Below the pieces are notes generated by a model. That model searched no databases, was not told where the DNA came from, and was given only the letters and a program-made list of their open reading frames with translations. A program made the translations under genes and the position numbers. This document shows, one piece after another, positions 1-49,659 of a DNA stretch of 64,000 nucleotides; positions within the stretch are counted from its first letter, which is position 1; each line of letters starts with the position of its first letter. The DNA is from Theodoxus fluviatilis (taxonomy: Eukaryota > Mollusca > Gastropoda > Cycloneritida > Neritidae): the NCBI GenBank assembly GCA_034096865.1, contig JAWQFJ010025561.1, positions 5,001-69,000 of the forward strand, written 5' to 3'.

Positions 1-804
1 TGCCCTTTCCTTGAGGCTATTATTTCTTTTATTCCGTTTTCCATTTCGTCCACTTCCTCCATCTTATTTTCTCCCATGCCTACTGTGCTCCGTCCTTCTT
101 CATACTTGGCCCTGTCATGCACTTTCTGAGCTCTGCTTCTTATCCTACTCCCTATTTCCGTGTCCCCTATCCAGATTCTTGTGCTCTTGTTACTTCTTTT
201 TTGTTAGATCTATTGTTGCTCCTTCCTTTTTTCTGCAAAAAGCGGGGGTGGGGTGGGTGGGAAGGGGGTCTAGAAGAGGAAAAAAGAAGGTAGATAGATG
301 GGGAGGGGTAAGTTAGACCTCTGCTCCAGATAGTCTTCCTCATATATCTTTTCATTCTCGTATTTCCTCCACTTCGCTTTCCTTCTGTTCCTTTTCTTTC
401 TTTTATTTTTGCTCCTCCTCCTCCTGCTTCTGCTCCTCCTCCTCCTGCTCCTCCTCCTCATGCTCCTCTTCCTGCTCCTCCTCCTGCTCCTCCTGCTCCT
501 CCTCCTCCTGCTCCTCCTGCTGCTCCTCCTCCTCCTCCCTACTCCTCCTCCTCCCTCCCTCCTCCTACTCCTCCTCCCTACTCCTTCTCTCCTATCATCT
601 CTGGTTCTTGCTCTATAAGGTGCTCTGTCTACCACTGCACTCTACACACGTCCAATCTTCAGCGGCCCAGCTTTTTTTATCCAGGAGGTAGATATCTAGA
701 CCTGGCCGAGGCCAGCTCCATCAATAATGAAAATTAATCAGGGTGAGATGAAGTGTAAGACCGAGCCCAGAGTGAGTGGGTTTCGACCTTGACCTATGTT
801 CCAG
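1..804. other. Intronic or upstream flank of PDZD7 with CTC/TGC repeat
   Basis: Pyrimidine-rich DNA with a trinucleotide CTC/CTG tract at 411-595. The 5' exons of PDZD7 (start codon and about 60-80 residues in relatives) must lie left of the window. No exon was recognised here. Confidence 0.5.
411..595 (+). repeat. CTC/CTG trinucleotide repeat
   Basis: Imperfect ctcctc/ctgctc tract, purely pyrimidine apart from scattered G. Confidence 0.9.
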
Positions 805-37843
<37,039 letters not shown>

Positions 37844-39120
37844 ACGAAGACATATACTCCCCCTTGATTTTCTGAGGTTTGCAGACGTTCTGGGGGCTGT
37901 GATTCAAGTCGGGACTACAATGAAACAGTCCAGAACATAGTCATCGGAGATTCTGCTAGCGAAAATTCATGGATGACAACCTGACTTATTGAAGTTTTTC
38001 ACTGTGCAGTCACTCAAGATGGTATGAAAAGTCCCTATAAAGTCTGTTGCATACCTAGGACAGTCTTAGGTTCATGTGGCAAGAAGCGTCGCAAAAACAA
38101 ACTCTTAAAGCGACTATAATTATCACGTATATAGGTGCGTAACTCCTGTAGCATCAGTTCCTCAGTGACTCGTTTTGTGAACCCTGGTTGTTTGACGATA
38201 CTGTTCATCCAAAACTTTTGCCTTCCATATGCCATGTGCAAAAACGACTACGTCTAGGAGAGCCGTACTACAGTGATAGGCAAGACAGAACTGCGTCTAT
38301 AAGCTACGTTGCTACGGTAATGTTATACAGGCCTGTAGATCGTACGTGTTGCTTCATCGAAGCAGACAGACGGCTCAGGAAAGTATGTGCAGGTTGTTCA
38401 GGCTAGAACTGAAGTTTCATCGTTGCTTTTATGGATGACTATTTACCTGAAGGCAGATGAAGGTGATGAGGACTCCCTAAAGTGACTCCAAGCACGCGTG
38501 CTACTTAATGGTCGTGAGAATGAATTTTCATTATTATGATCCGACCGCATAATTAATTAACTCGGAGTTTACATCGACCTATTTAAACATTGTCGTGGAG
38601 GAGACTTCCCGCTTATCTTTTGAAGAAAATTTTGCTTGGCATATAGTACGGACCATTTATGAAGGAAAAAAAGTGGTTAGGAGTATTGAGAACTCAAGAA
38701 GCATCATGCCTTTTCTGACAACAGATGAGGCGAGGATAGAAGTGAATCTGAAACTTCAAATTAATCCACAACAAAAATGTCCTCAGCCTTTTCAAGGGAA
38801 ACGTGGATCTGGACATCCATAGGAACGTTATGACGACAGTGCCTAGAAGCAACACAGATACATAGTTGCGTTCAGTCCTGGCCATCTGGAGGACAGAAAT
38901 GACCATCCTCTTGCTTCAACCCACTCAGTGTGCCCTGGTGAGGGGGATATCGAGCGGCTCAGGTCGCTCGCTGTACATATACTTGTGAAAAGAACGAGTG
39001 GATGCACGAGAGGAAGCCATTATGTTCTGGCGACCACTCCATTGAATAAGGAAGGTGGCTGCGCCGAGTCCCTCAGGTGGAGGTAGAGTGGAGTGGAGCA
39101 GTTGGCAAGTCCACTCATTG

Positions 39121-39340
39121 ACTGTTCTGCAAAGTAGAAACGACTGTTCTGCAAGGTAGAAACGACTGTTCTGCAAAGTAGAAATGACTGTTCTGCAAGG
39201 TAGAAACGACTATTCTGCAAGGTAGAAACGACTGTTCTGCAAGGTAGAAACGACTATTCTGCAAGGTAGAAACGACTGTTCTGCAACGTAGAAAAGACTG
39301 TTCTGCAAGGTAGAAATGACTGTTCTGCAAGGTAGAAACG
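39121..39340 (+). repeat. 22-bp tandem repeat, ten copies
   Basis: Ten head-to-tail copies of a unit beginning actgttctgcaaggtagaaa, with a few substitutions, in the presumed PDZD7 3' UTR. Confidence 0.95.
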
Positions 39341-42102
39341 TGACCAAGATGTGTGGTCCCACGACTGCAGGAGACTGCCCTAGCTGTTTCCCTGTGGACG
39401 GTGTGATCTAAACTGTGGCCGGGTCGAGCTTCGTGTTCCCACAGTTGGAAACAGAGGCAAGAGGATTTACACTCTAAAGATGAATATCGGTGTTGCATGA
39501 AAATGGACGGGTTGGGACTATGTACATGTATGTAGGTGCTACTAGTGATAATTATTAGGAAAAGCCCCCGAAAATACAAGGGCACACATCCCAGGTGAAG
39601 AGGATGCACAGAAGAGCACAAGGTGGATGATGTGACATTCATATCTACCTTTTTAAAGCACAATCTGGCGAGAGTATCCATTGACGACGCATTCTGTGGG
39701 CCGACGAAGGCGAAGTCTCTAGTGGACTAGAATGATGACGACGTGCAAAGTGGGCTGCGAGACAAACGTGTCACAGAATGCCAAGCAGAAAGTCCAGAAG
39801 TCCGAGGTGGTATTTCGTCATATTTCTGTCTGAACCCAACGGTTTATAACGTACTACACTCTCCAGCAGTTTTAGACTGCTTTCACTCTGCCTGTCGCAT
39901 TACAGGACAGTGAACTGTTGAGACAAATGACGGGACTGGGTGGGCCACAAAGAGATTATGGCGTACAATGGTGATTATGACGTCTGGATTAGTGGACGAT
40001 GGCGGCAGGTGTGTGCGTGGTTCACAGAACAGTATAGTAGCTCCACCCATGAGTTCTCCTACCCTCTGTTATTGTGGAGGTGTTAACCAGCTTTGGTGCC
40101 GACCAGTGACCATATGGCTTGATCATTGCATGTGCTCCTGTTGCTGCATACGCCTACAGTGATTAATTACACTGACGAAGCTATTTCTGCCTTTGTTTAC
40201 TTAACCGTTGACGCGACCTCTCCGATAAACATGGGTCAACTCTCTTTTCAACCTATGCAAGCACATGCTTGACAAGATATCCGTAGCGGATGATCAGTTT
40301 CGTTATGTTCATTTTTTTGGGGTACTTGCGAGCCTGCTTGACACACAAAACGGTGAGGTAGAATAGACAGTGACTGATTAAATGGCATATACGTAATTTC
40401 CCCCCCTCTGTTCTTAATCTTTTGTAAGCATAGTTGTTTTCTTTTGTGTAATCGCTTAAGGACCTTCATTACCGAAGCTATATTCCAAAACATTTTAACA
40501 TAGCAGATTGGAGATTTTATAACCAAATTAAGTGGGCATAATCTATGTTTGTTACATGTCACTTAATGTAATCCAAGAAAGCAGGAATGTGAACATCGTA
40601 TTCAGGTTACTATGCATGCAGCGTGTCAGTTTCAGTGCTCCTGATAAATCATTATACTATTCATTACGAATGGTAGCGAACATATTTCATCATTAGCTCC
40701 CATGTTACCTGCTACTTTCATATACATGTATTATATTTTTTCAACGAATTTCTTACAGGAATACATGTTAATGGAGCCCATAGGAAAATATTGATTCCTT
40801 TTCTGTACTTTGACCCGTACACAATGAATAAAACACAGACACCTGTAGCAGTGCCCAAGCATAGACGAAGTCTGTGAATAAGTCAGGGTCCACAGGAAAG
40901 CTTTGTCTACTCAAGAGATAACCCCCACAGTGCCCTTGTGTATCAGTGGTGTTGAACCAACAGCATTGGACAGCCAAGAAACATGTGCTTGCAGTTACTT
41001 TCCACAATCGGATCAGTGGCAACACGGACTCCTTGGTTCGAAGTCGCTCTAGTGGAACTAGAGCACAGTTCCTGCCGATTCGTATTACAACAAACAAAAC
41101 AACAAAACCCTGGCCTTATCCCGACAGCCCATGGAGCATAGGAAGCCTATATTGACTGCTTTATTGTATATTGCCCTTAAAAACTGCCCCAGGTATATTA
41201 CCCTGCAGAAAATTTCCCTTATGGAATACTGCTTCCACAGGATATCTGCCATCCACAAAAATGGTCCCACCATTTCCCCCCTTCTCTGGCTCCATAATTA
41301 TTCAATTTTCTAAGGAAAGGGTGCTCAAAGGTTTCTGGCACAGTTGTTCCTATAGTCACACAACTTTCAGTCATGAGAACTTTTCAAAGAAATTCTATAC
41401 AGAAGCAAATGTTGCACACATCTTTCCTTGACAATAAAATTACATGTTAAATTGAGACTTCATACCACTAGACTATCCTTGACCACTCAAAGAAAGTTTC
41501 ACAGCAGTTATGCAAGTTATCACTGTATTAGCAATTTGTAATTTGTAACAGAAACAACGTTCTTGTGCAAACATCCTTTCGGGGGCATTTTTCTGAATTC
41601 TGACAAGTTGGCCAGAAATGCTGAGCTGGTCATATACCAGCATGAATTGTCAAATCACTGCAAGAAAATGCCAAAAGCACATGATGTGTAGAGATGTTGG
41701 AAGCCTGTGACATACCAATGTGACAGCAACACCAAGTTCTCAGTTTTTGAATCTGAGACAAAAACAAGTGACTTTGCACAAGCTTCTTCTCAAAGCAACG
41801 TGGGTCCTGTGACCACCAGACCGGCATACAATACGTTAGGCTTGATGAAAGTACATCGAGGTTAATCTTGGCCATGTTCCTTTTGGTATTTTTCAAGGCT
41901 TTTATCTACTTCATGTACTTGCTGTCGACTGCAAGAGTATTCCGTCCATGGAGCAAGTAGTTATACTACTCACTTAGATCTTTCAACAACATTCCACCAC
42001 AACTTGGTGAATAATTTCAGACTATTATGTTTAAACTTGTATCTACATTCTTCTGTTGTATCTTGTCATACCTCAATAACTCAAGCATTGTTAAAGCAAT
42101 AC

Positions 42103-42108
42103 AATAAA
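42103..42108 (+). promoter_or_regulatory. Candidate poly(A) signal for the plus-strand gene
   Basis: AATAAA in acaataaagc, with GT/T-rich sequence just downstream (ttatcttgttagt). A second AATAAA is at 42166-42171. Confidence 0.4.
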
Positions 42109-42204
42109 GCATTATCTTGTTAGTAAATCTGGTGTTGAAATTTACTTACATTAATGTACATTGAGAATAAAAGTGAATGAGAGGAGCAGACAGGAATGTA
42201 TCCT

Positions 42205-42210
42205 TTTATT
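42205..42210 (-). promoter_or_regulatory. Candidate poly(A) signal for SPATA24
   Basis: TTTATT on the plus strand is AATAAA on the minus strand. It lies about 2.5 kb beyond the SPATA24 stop and within 35-100 bases of the plus-strand poly(A) signals, so the two transcripts probably abut or overlap at their 3' ends. Confidence 0.4.
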
Positions 42211-42573
42211 TCAAATGCTCAAATGATACACACATCACAAGCAAACAAGTCATTTACAAATGGCATGCATAGTTTTTTTTGTTCATGCACACACACAGCA
42301 GGTAAAAATGCTTCCTCTCTATAAATAAAGCAGACTACCAGATCTACATTATTTTTCCTTGAAACAAGTTTTGATAATTTGTTGGGGGAAAGTAAAAGAG
42401 GGACCAAGTTTTCCTTTGGCCAAAATAAATCATGATCTGGAAGGAGGCACGGACAATCTTTGTCATCTGCATGCTATGCTACACATTAACACATGCTTAG
42501 ATGCTACACTACATGTATACAACACGGCAAATGCAGTGCCATACATCAGTTCAACACATTCTATGCTGTACAT

Positions 42574-42712
42574 CAACACGTCACACACTATGCTGGACAT
42601 CTACACATGTGCAATGTTATGAATCAACACACCACACACTATGCTGGACATCTACACATGCGCAATGTTATGAATCAACACACCACACACTATGCTGGAC
42701 ATCTACACAGCA
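42574..42712. repeat. 51-bp tandem repeat, 2.7 copies
   Basis: Copies start at 42574, 42625 and 42676 and share cacactatgctggacatcta. They lie in the presumed SPATA24 3' UTR. Confidence 0.85.
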
Positions 42713-44739
42713 AGTATTGTGCTAAACATCAACACAACACATGCCACACTTTATAAATATAAAAACAGCAAATGCTATATTTGACATTAGTATAACAAAT
42801 GGTATGCCATGCTTCAACACTGCAATTATCAAACTATTCATCCACACAGTAAATGCCATGCTGTGTTTCACAGCAGTAGGATGAAAAGAAAACTTTCACT
42901 TGCCTCCTCTATCTTCCCTGTTAAAAAATTACATGTACGTCCACAAGTCCAAGTCCTTCAAAATCAAATACGAAGTGGGTGACTATGGCAAATGTGTTTT
43001 CAATAATGATTCCCTTTTATCAGAGGATACAGATTAATGATCAGGCTAATAATCATTTTGTGCCAACTGAATCACAACAGGTTTGACGCATTGTAATAGC
43101 AACCAGTTCTCAAATCTTCCTCTCCCACCAGCTATCTAGTATATGTTTTCAGCCCTGTGTTAAAAAAATAGTATATGCCAATGACAACAGAAATTTTCAC
43201 TTCAATGACTATGAAAATATACATACACATATTTAAGCAACTCAGTGTTTACTTCTGAAAACTCCACAGCACATAAAAAGCAACAATCAAACAAGGTATG
43301 AGGAAAGTAACAGTTTACGACATATATACAGTAGAGGAAGCAGGCAGTTTCTGCCACGTGATGCACACAAGGCATGCAAAGAGATGAAGGCAGCAAATGG
43401 GCACCTGAAGTTATAACCAGGTGTGGCCCTCCCCTCCGAGAGTGTCAGGGAGTGTAAAGAGCCGAAATACTTGTTGACGGGGGCTCTTCCTCTGAAGACC
43501 TTCTGCTGCCTCGCTCCTTTGGTAGTTTCTTGCAACAGTTGTTATGATAAGTGGGGCAAATCCATTCAGCTTGAATCAATGGCATTCTTTCCAAAGTATG
43601 TAAACTTCTCTTACACACACTTAAAAGAACTAAAAGGTATTTTCCCCAGGGAGTGGGAAGTTAACTCAGACAAGTTAATTGCTAAAATAAAAGCAGCAAC
43701 TGGTTTATCATTGTCACAGACTGGGATCTCGTATTCATTTGAAATTTAACATGGATCAGCACTGAACCATGTTTTCTGCATCACTTTACTCATGGAGTGT
43801 GAAAACCACTTTTAATCCATTGTTTCAGAATATATATTAATTAGTTATTTGCACGGCAGATACTGAACTCAGTGGCCCCAGCACAGTCTCAAATGCACTG
43901 AAGGAAGGTCCCAAAGGTGTTTGTATCCCCAACAATTGAACTTTTTCACTCTCCCTCTGCAACTACATAGAACTCCAAGATTCCTTGAACAGCTACAAGG
44001 TCAATGATCTTGCAAGGCATGTATCCTTAGGGTAACATCAATAGATGTGTTTTCGTTATAGTTTTCAATTAAAGGCAATGGTAAGTGGACACTCAATGAG
44101 ACTCAGAATGCCCCCCAGCACCTTCTCCCCCCCCCCCCCCCCAAAAAAAAACAACAAAAAAACAAAAACAAAAACAAAACACACTAAAAACAACAACACA
44201 CAAACCCCCCACCCCCCCACCCATCCACCCCCCCAAAAAACAAACAAAACCAACAGCAGTAACACTTTTGTAACACAACTGCTTCATGAGACGAGCCTGT
44301 CTGGGTCAGATCAACCTTTACCAACTCTGTCACTTCAGGCCTCATACAGTCATAGCCAGTTGGACTTTACAACACAAGGAGGCCAGATTTGTTCCAGTTG
44401 GGTTCTCTTCTCTGCTACCCAATGTCCCCTTTATCTTGCCTTAGATGCAGGCAGTTCAGTGCCTCCCATTTGGGGGGGGGTCACACCTGCTCAGGCATGG
44501 CCTTCACTTCTGGCAGATGACTGATTATCAGGAGAAGGGGAAAAAGATGCAGTGGTGACTATATTCATTACGGCGGAGTGTGACCATCATCTCAGCCACA
44601 CAGCTGTCCGCCAAGAGGAGGGGAAATAGATGTATTGTTGGTTAGTAATCTCTAAGGCACAGTCTGTCCATCCTTCATCTCCAGTGATGGTGAACACAAG
44701 GAGGCAAATGCACTGAAGCAAGACTGGGAACAGCACATC

Positions 44740-45031
44740 TCACTTGGAAGAGGCACTGGAGCTGGTGGCAGTCGATCCTTTTGACTTCTTATCCCCAAGC
44801 ACCTGGGAAATGTAGTTCTCCTGCTGGCGCTCCACCTCCACGTCTGCTAGCCTCTTCTGGTGCAGCTGCTTCTGCTGCTCCAGTTTGCGCTGCAGGACGC
44901 GAATCTCATTGTCACGGCAACCAAGGTCCTTCTCCTGCTTCTGGACCACCTGGTGGATGGCAGACACTTTGGACTCCAGCTCCTTCTTGTGGCTGCTCAC
45001 CTCTTTTGCCTGGGTCTGCAGAGAGCCAAAG
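44740..45031 (-). CDS. SPATA24: SPATA24 terminal exon
   Basis: Acceptor tttcttttcag; stop TGA at 44740-44742. It encodes the long C-terminal coiled coil with QVVQKQEKDLGCRDNEIRVL and QQENYISQVLGDKK, then a short Ser/Lys tail. Confidence 0.87.
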
Positions 45032-47986
45032 CTGAAAAGAAAAATCAGAAAGATTCACTGGGGCCGCATGGACTCAAAGTTGGAGGGAAACAGTTAGATG
45101 AGCCACTGAATCTGCATTGAGCAAGAGTTGAAAGGAAAGAGTAACACTACCACCAACCATGTGGCTGATGGAATTTTAAAAAAAGAGAGGGAGGAGGAGG
45201 AGAAAGAGGAAGGGGTGGAAGAGGAAGAGGAGGAGAAGGTAGAGGAGGAGGAAAATCAAAGAATACTGCAGTGTTGTAGAGCAGAGGAAAAGATAAAATT
45301 AATCTGCTAGTGAGAGACAGAAATTCAGTGCACTTGCAGATTCATTCTCTCTTCCTTGCATAATTTTGGCTGCTGTTAACAATGTACAAAAAATAACAGA
45401 TTATTCTCTTCAGTAAAAGGAGATATTCAGTGTTATCCATGAAAAGATTGACTTAAATGATGCGTTAAAAGCCACTTGAACACTCAAAATGTGACTACAG
45501 GACTTTCATCCATAGTTGCACTATCACATACACAAACACCTGGAATGTCCTGAAAGACTGAGGCTGACGCTCAATCACTGGCTGCTGGTGACAGTGAAGA
45601 AGAACACCACAAAGCCACACTGGCATGTTTCATGAGGTTCCCAATACAGGAATCTTCTAAGCTTCATAAACGACAATGGTTAGATTCCAGGAAGATGACA
45701 TTTGAGAGTGGGTTCTTGTTTTTGGAACAGGGACTGATGAAAGGAAGACTCACGCCATCTGGAAGGATGCTTTCTCTCTCTCCAGCTGCTTCTTCAGGAT
45801 CTCCACTTCATTGAGAGCGAAGTCCAGCTTGTCCTGGGCCTCACGCAGTGCAGTTGTGGTTGCAGCATGCTCAGCTCTCTCTGCCTGCCCAGAGCATAGC
45901 AACACAGTCACACAATCCCCTGTCTGATCAGCAAACAGCAAGCAGTAAACAAAGACACGCTCTTCTTTTTATTTGCCCATTCCCCACACTTCAACATATC
46001 TAGGCATTAAATCTCTTCCATTCTAACATATATTTGTTTCCTTCTATTTTCTTGTTAAGTATGCAGGTGGCTGCTGAAATAATTTGTTTACTGTTTGCAT
46101 CAGAGATTAAAACACACAACAGGAGGACAATTCTTCATCTTATTTAATGGAGACAAGTTAAAATGGTGATGAGTATACAAAAAAGGCATACATATTCTTT
46201 AAAAAAGTATTTGTCTGACACAAGGTGTAAAAACATGTACTTTTACTGGCCTTTCCTGTAACTGTGAACTACATGCTCTTTACCACTAGCATCTGAGAAA
46301 CATTTTTTAGTTGAAAATTTGAATGTTTCTGTGACGTACTTGTTCTTTACTCTAATTTAACTTATCCCAGCTGAATAAATCAAATGGCTTATTTCAATGT
46401 CTAGGGGTGAAATCTTGAAGAACCAAAGCACGCACCTTCATTCCTTCACACAAACGATAGATGGTAACTGTCTGACAATGAAGTAATGGCAAAACCAATA
46501 TCAATTCAAAAGAAGTTGTTTAATTATTCAGGATGCAATTACCCTTGAAAGGGGAATGGGCGGCAAGCGCCACAAAAATGCATCAAATGCAAGCACAAGC
46601 AATCATCAATTCATTATTCAAAACTCGCAATGAGACATACAAACAAACAAGGAAAAGAAATTGTCTGCCCTGAGCCGAGATGATAAACTAAGTGTACTTA
46701 ACTGACCTTTCGATGAAAACGTGGAGCTGTGGATGCACGGGCCTACACCCCACGCCTAATGCGTTTTTACACAGGGGTTGAGGCAGGGGAAGGGGGGTTT
46801 GAGTGCACCGACATTGCAGCCGGTGACCCGGGAGAAAATCACCACAACGATGAAAAGGGTCGGAGACTTGACATTCTCTCTCTCTCTCTGGCGTTCTACT
46901 TCTGGGTCGTACAGATGGAGGGAACTGGTTCCTCCTTCTTCTTCTTCTCTGGAAAGGAGTCGGTCTTTCCGGCGAGACAGGCCACCTCGCTTCAGCAAAG
47001 CAAGCAAGCAGGCAGGCAGGCAGGCTGGCCATCCACCATTTCACCACCCCCTGGCAAAGGGGTTCTCTTCCAGTCGGGTCCGGGCGGGCTGAGGTTTCTC
47101 ACCGCTATCATTCTTCGTTTTCTACATGGCCACCGCCAAGAGTAAAACACCCACCAAGCAGGGCGCCGATGACACTGCTTCGCTAAAAATAAATGGGATG
47201 ACGCCCTGAACATCCGGCGACACTTGCTTAAATGCATTCACTGACGTCACAAAGTTCACTCTGTCCAATCCCCACTGCTCATCCCACTCCACTCTGATTG
47301 ATCAATTCACTAGTTGAAAGTCACAGATTGGTTAGCGTGAAAACGCCAGTGGAGTCCACCACTCATAACACTTCCAAGTCACCCTCCTTACACGGAGTCA
47401 TTTTCTCTGCTAACACCGGCTCAGGGCAAGGAAAAACCGCTAAAGCTACGGCTCAGCAGACACCTGCTAATAATAATAATAAACAGAAGGCATGAAAAAG
47501 CGTTGTCTCGCCACAGTTTCATTCATCTTGGATCCCTTTGTCTCTATTTTAATAAGACCAATACTTTTACCTTGAGACGTGTGTAAATTATCAAGTAGTT
47601 TGGTTGATAGGGAGTCAGCTCATTTTGGACTATAGAATCTCATCAGAGATCACCTCGATAATGCAATCAATGACAAAACTCATTTTTAAAATGAACGGGT
47701 TGGTACCTCTTAAGATACATTTGTAAATCAGACAGATGATAAGTTGGCAAGATGGAGTAATGCCTTTCAAACAGGAATGCACACTGTTCACATACCTCTA
47801 ATTTTTGAACAGCATCATCATATGTCATTCTTGGAACATACTTTTTCAGCATCTGGGTCTGAAAGAGATTACTTTCAGTGAGAACAACATGAAACTTGAC
47901 TCCAAATTCCAATTACATAATTATGTTGTCTTTCACTCAGAACCTCCTTAACTGCATAAGGGAAAGAAAGAGAAAAAAAGAAAGCA

Positions 47987-48074
<88 letters not shown>

Positions 48075-48550
48075 ATATGCCAAAAAACCAAAATATAGAA
48101 ATGGACAAACTGACAGCAATTATAAACTTAAGAATGATCACCATGAATTTCAAACAGCTCATAGTGAAGAATGCAATCTCCTTCCACTGTATATTGAGAA
48201 AATGGCAGTATATCAAAGGCAGTTTTGAACAAAAATATTACTCATAAGGTGGATGGGATGGGGGGGATGGGGGACAAGGGGTGCCTGTGAAAAGGGGTGG
48301 TTGGGGTAGAGGGATGGTGGGGTAGAATGAACTTATGGGGGTGAAGAGGGGTGGTGGTCATGAAGTGGGGTTGGGCATGAAGAGGGATGGTGAGGGGTGG
48401 TGGGGGTGATGGGGTGGTGGGTCAGGACAGGGTACGTAATGAGGGTGGATTGGGGTGGTTGGGGGTGGCAAGGATGGTTGGGAGCCAAGAGAATGGGTGG
48501 GAGTGAGGGTAGACAAAGAGAGCAATTAACAGAGACACAGATTCTATATA

Positions 48551-48626
<76 letters not shown>

Positions 48627-48658
48627 ACACACACACATATGCACACACACGCACGCAT

Positions 48659-48701
<43 letters not shown>

Positions 48702-48707
48702 ACCACC

Positions 48708-48739
<32 letters not shown>

Positions 48740-48955
48740 CAACATAAGTATTAAAGAAACCACTCACTTCAAATTCTCGAAGTTGTTTTTCATGTTGCTC
48801 AATTGATATGGAGTCCTCACGTGAACTTGAGAAGGAGATTTGTTGAGTGAGCTGTAATGGAAATAATACAAGCATGAGAGTGTTCATAGTGGATGGAAGG
48901 ATGGTGGTATGAGGATTTGTGGAACACACTCAGACACAGAGAAAGAGCGGGAGAA

Positions 48956-49043
<88 letters not shown>

Positions 49044-49537
49044 AGGGGGGGGGGTGGGGATGGGGGTGCAAATGCAGAAATATGCGACAGTACTGAGAGA
49101 AAAATATGTGAGTTGTAGTCAAAGAGGCAAGCAGTTTTGTTAGCAGAACCAAAGTTGGAAGAAACCCCGACGTGTGCAGTTCTACCTAAACCATGCACAC
49201 CAACTACATCCGTAAATGTGTTAGACATGGTGTACATAGTCGTCGGTGCCGACTATAGGAAAGCAAGCAACCAGTCATCTTTTCCTTCACGTGCAAACTT
49301 GCATCGACTTGTCTCAAGCGATCACATGTGACTGGCCACGGGTCACCCGGCAGTCTTTTAGTAAATGTACCGTACCTCATCCTGTAGCTGCTCGACAACG
49401 GATCTCTGTGTGTTCACCAAGTCTTGGATCTGCTTTTGCACGAGGACGTAACTTGGGATGTTGCTAGACCGTTGCTTTCCTTCTTTCTCGGTCGTCTCCA
49501 TCTCCGCTCGTCGTTGCTTCCGCACATCGCCAGCCAT
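44740..49537 (-). CDS. SPATA24: SPATA24 homologue, complete, five exons
   Basis: Exons in transcript order: 49537-49376, 48851-48768, 47858-47796, 45884-45754, 45031-44740. Phases are continuous, giving 243 residues plus stop (human SPATA24 is about 205). Apart from a charged N-terminus the protein is heptad-rich coiled coil: LDFALNEVEILKKQLEREK (about 123-141) and a long helix in the last exon ending QQENYISQVLGDKK. These two segments match my memory of vertebrate SPATA24 (LQFALGEVEVLSKQLEKEK and QQESYMAQVL). Family knowledge: SPATA24 (TIPT) is a testis-enriched coiled-coil protein reported to bind TBP-like factor. The start is the ATG at 49537 (MAGDVRKQRR); the four codon-sized residues of upstream open frame are not needed. 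The C-terminal tail is Ser/Lys-rich. Confidence 0.85.
45754..45884 (-). CDS. SPATA24: SPATA24 exon 4
   Basis: Acceptor gctctgggcag, donor ATGGC|gtgagt. It encodes AERAEHAATTTALREAQDK and the conserved LDFALNEVEILKKQLEREK coiled coil. Confidence 0.87.
45885..47795 (-). other. SPATA24 intron 3 with CpG-rich island
   Basis: The left part is AT-rich and featureless. About 46680-47460 is distinctly richer in CpG and contains a palindromic CRE (47242-47249), CCAAT boxes on both strands and a 27-codon ATG frame (47126-47209). Confidence 0.5.
47242..47249. promoter_or_regulatory. Palindromic CRE (TGACGTCA)
   Basis: A full cAMP-response element with CCAAT boxes nearby on the plus (gtccaatcc, about 47263-47271) and minus (attggtta, about 47328-47335) strands, inside a CpG-rich part of SPATA24 intron 3. 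Confidence 0.35.
47796..47858 (-). CDS. SPATA24: SPATA24 exon 3
   Basis: Acceptor atctctttcag, donor TTAGAG|gtatgt. It has 21 codons (MLKKYVPRMTYDDAVQKLE), is symmetric and keeps phase 0 on both sides. Confidence 0.8.
47961..48075 (+). repeat. (GAAA)n microsatellite
   Basis: About 90 bases of pure GAAA after a less regular lead, in a SPATA24 intron. Confidence 0.95.
48250..48515 (+). repeat. G-rich degenerate repeat
   Basis: ggtggggt and gatgggg motifs with many G runs; low-complexity and quadruplex-prone. Confidence 0.75.
48551..48742 (+). repeat. (CT)n-(CA)n-(CCA)n-(ACA)n
   Basis: Four simple motifs in succession, ending 26 bases before SPATA24 exon 2. Confidence 0.95.
48768..48851 (-). 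CDS. SPATA24: SPATA24 exon 2
   Basis: Acceptor ttccattacag, donor GAA|gtgagt. It encodes 28 residues (SSSREDSISIEQHEKQLRE). It is flanked by a CA/CCA repeat 30 bases downstream and a (GA)n tract about 110 bases upstream in the transcript sense. Confidence 0.8.
48958..49039 (+). repeat. (GA)n microsatellite
   Basis: About 80 bases of pure GA followed by a G-rich patch, in SPATA24 intron 1. Confidence 0.97.
49376..49537 (-). CDS. SPATA24: SPATA24 exon 1
   Basis: Starts at ATG (MAGDVRKQRRAEMETTEKEG) and ends GATGAG|gtacgg. It encodes 54 residues, including a helix QKQIQDLVNTQRSVVEQL resembling the first coiled-coil turn of SPATA24. Confidence 0.82.
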
Positions 49538-49657
49538 TTTAAAGCTTTGCGTGAAGGTGAAGGACGCTGTACTTGTCAACGACAATAGTCGAAAGGTTGT
49601 GGGTTCGATTCTTTAAAAGCTGGCATTAGACATAGTTGTATTTTTTTTTCTTCTGCT

Positions 49658-49659
<2 letters not shown>

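Larger units (their letters stand above)
37844..42171 (+). other. PDZD7: Probable PDZD7 3' UTR
   Basis: No convincing coding frame follows the stop. Candidate poly(A) signals AATAAA lie at 42103-42108 and 42166-42171, and microsatellite content is much lower than in the introns. The stretch contains a 22-bp tandem repeat at 39121-39340. The extent is inferred; a shorter UTR is possible. Confidence 0.45.
42205..44739 (-). other. SPATA24: Probable SPATA24 3' UTR
   Basis: No coding frame is supported. It includes a 51-bp tandem repeat (42574-42712) and a C-rich then A-rich low-complexity patch at about 44127-44250. The boundary rests only on the AATAAA on the minus strand at 42205-42210. Confidence 0.4.

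Noticed and set aside
45128..45310. Glu-rich open frame
   Set aside because: Caused by a GGA/GAA-rich purine patch in an intron; no splice sites or homology.
46688..47145. Long open frames on both strands in the CpG-rich part of SPATA24 intron 3
   Set aside because: Arg/Pro/Leu-rich composition without a recognisable domain; explained by GC-rich sequence.
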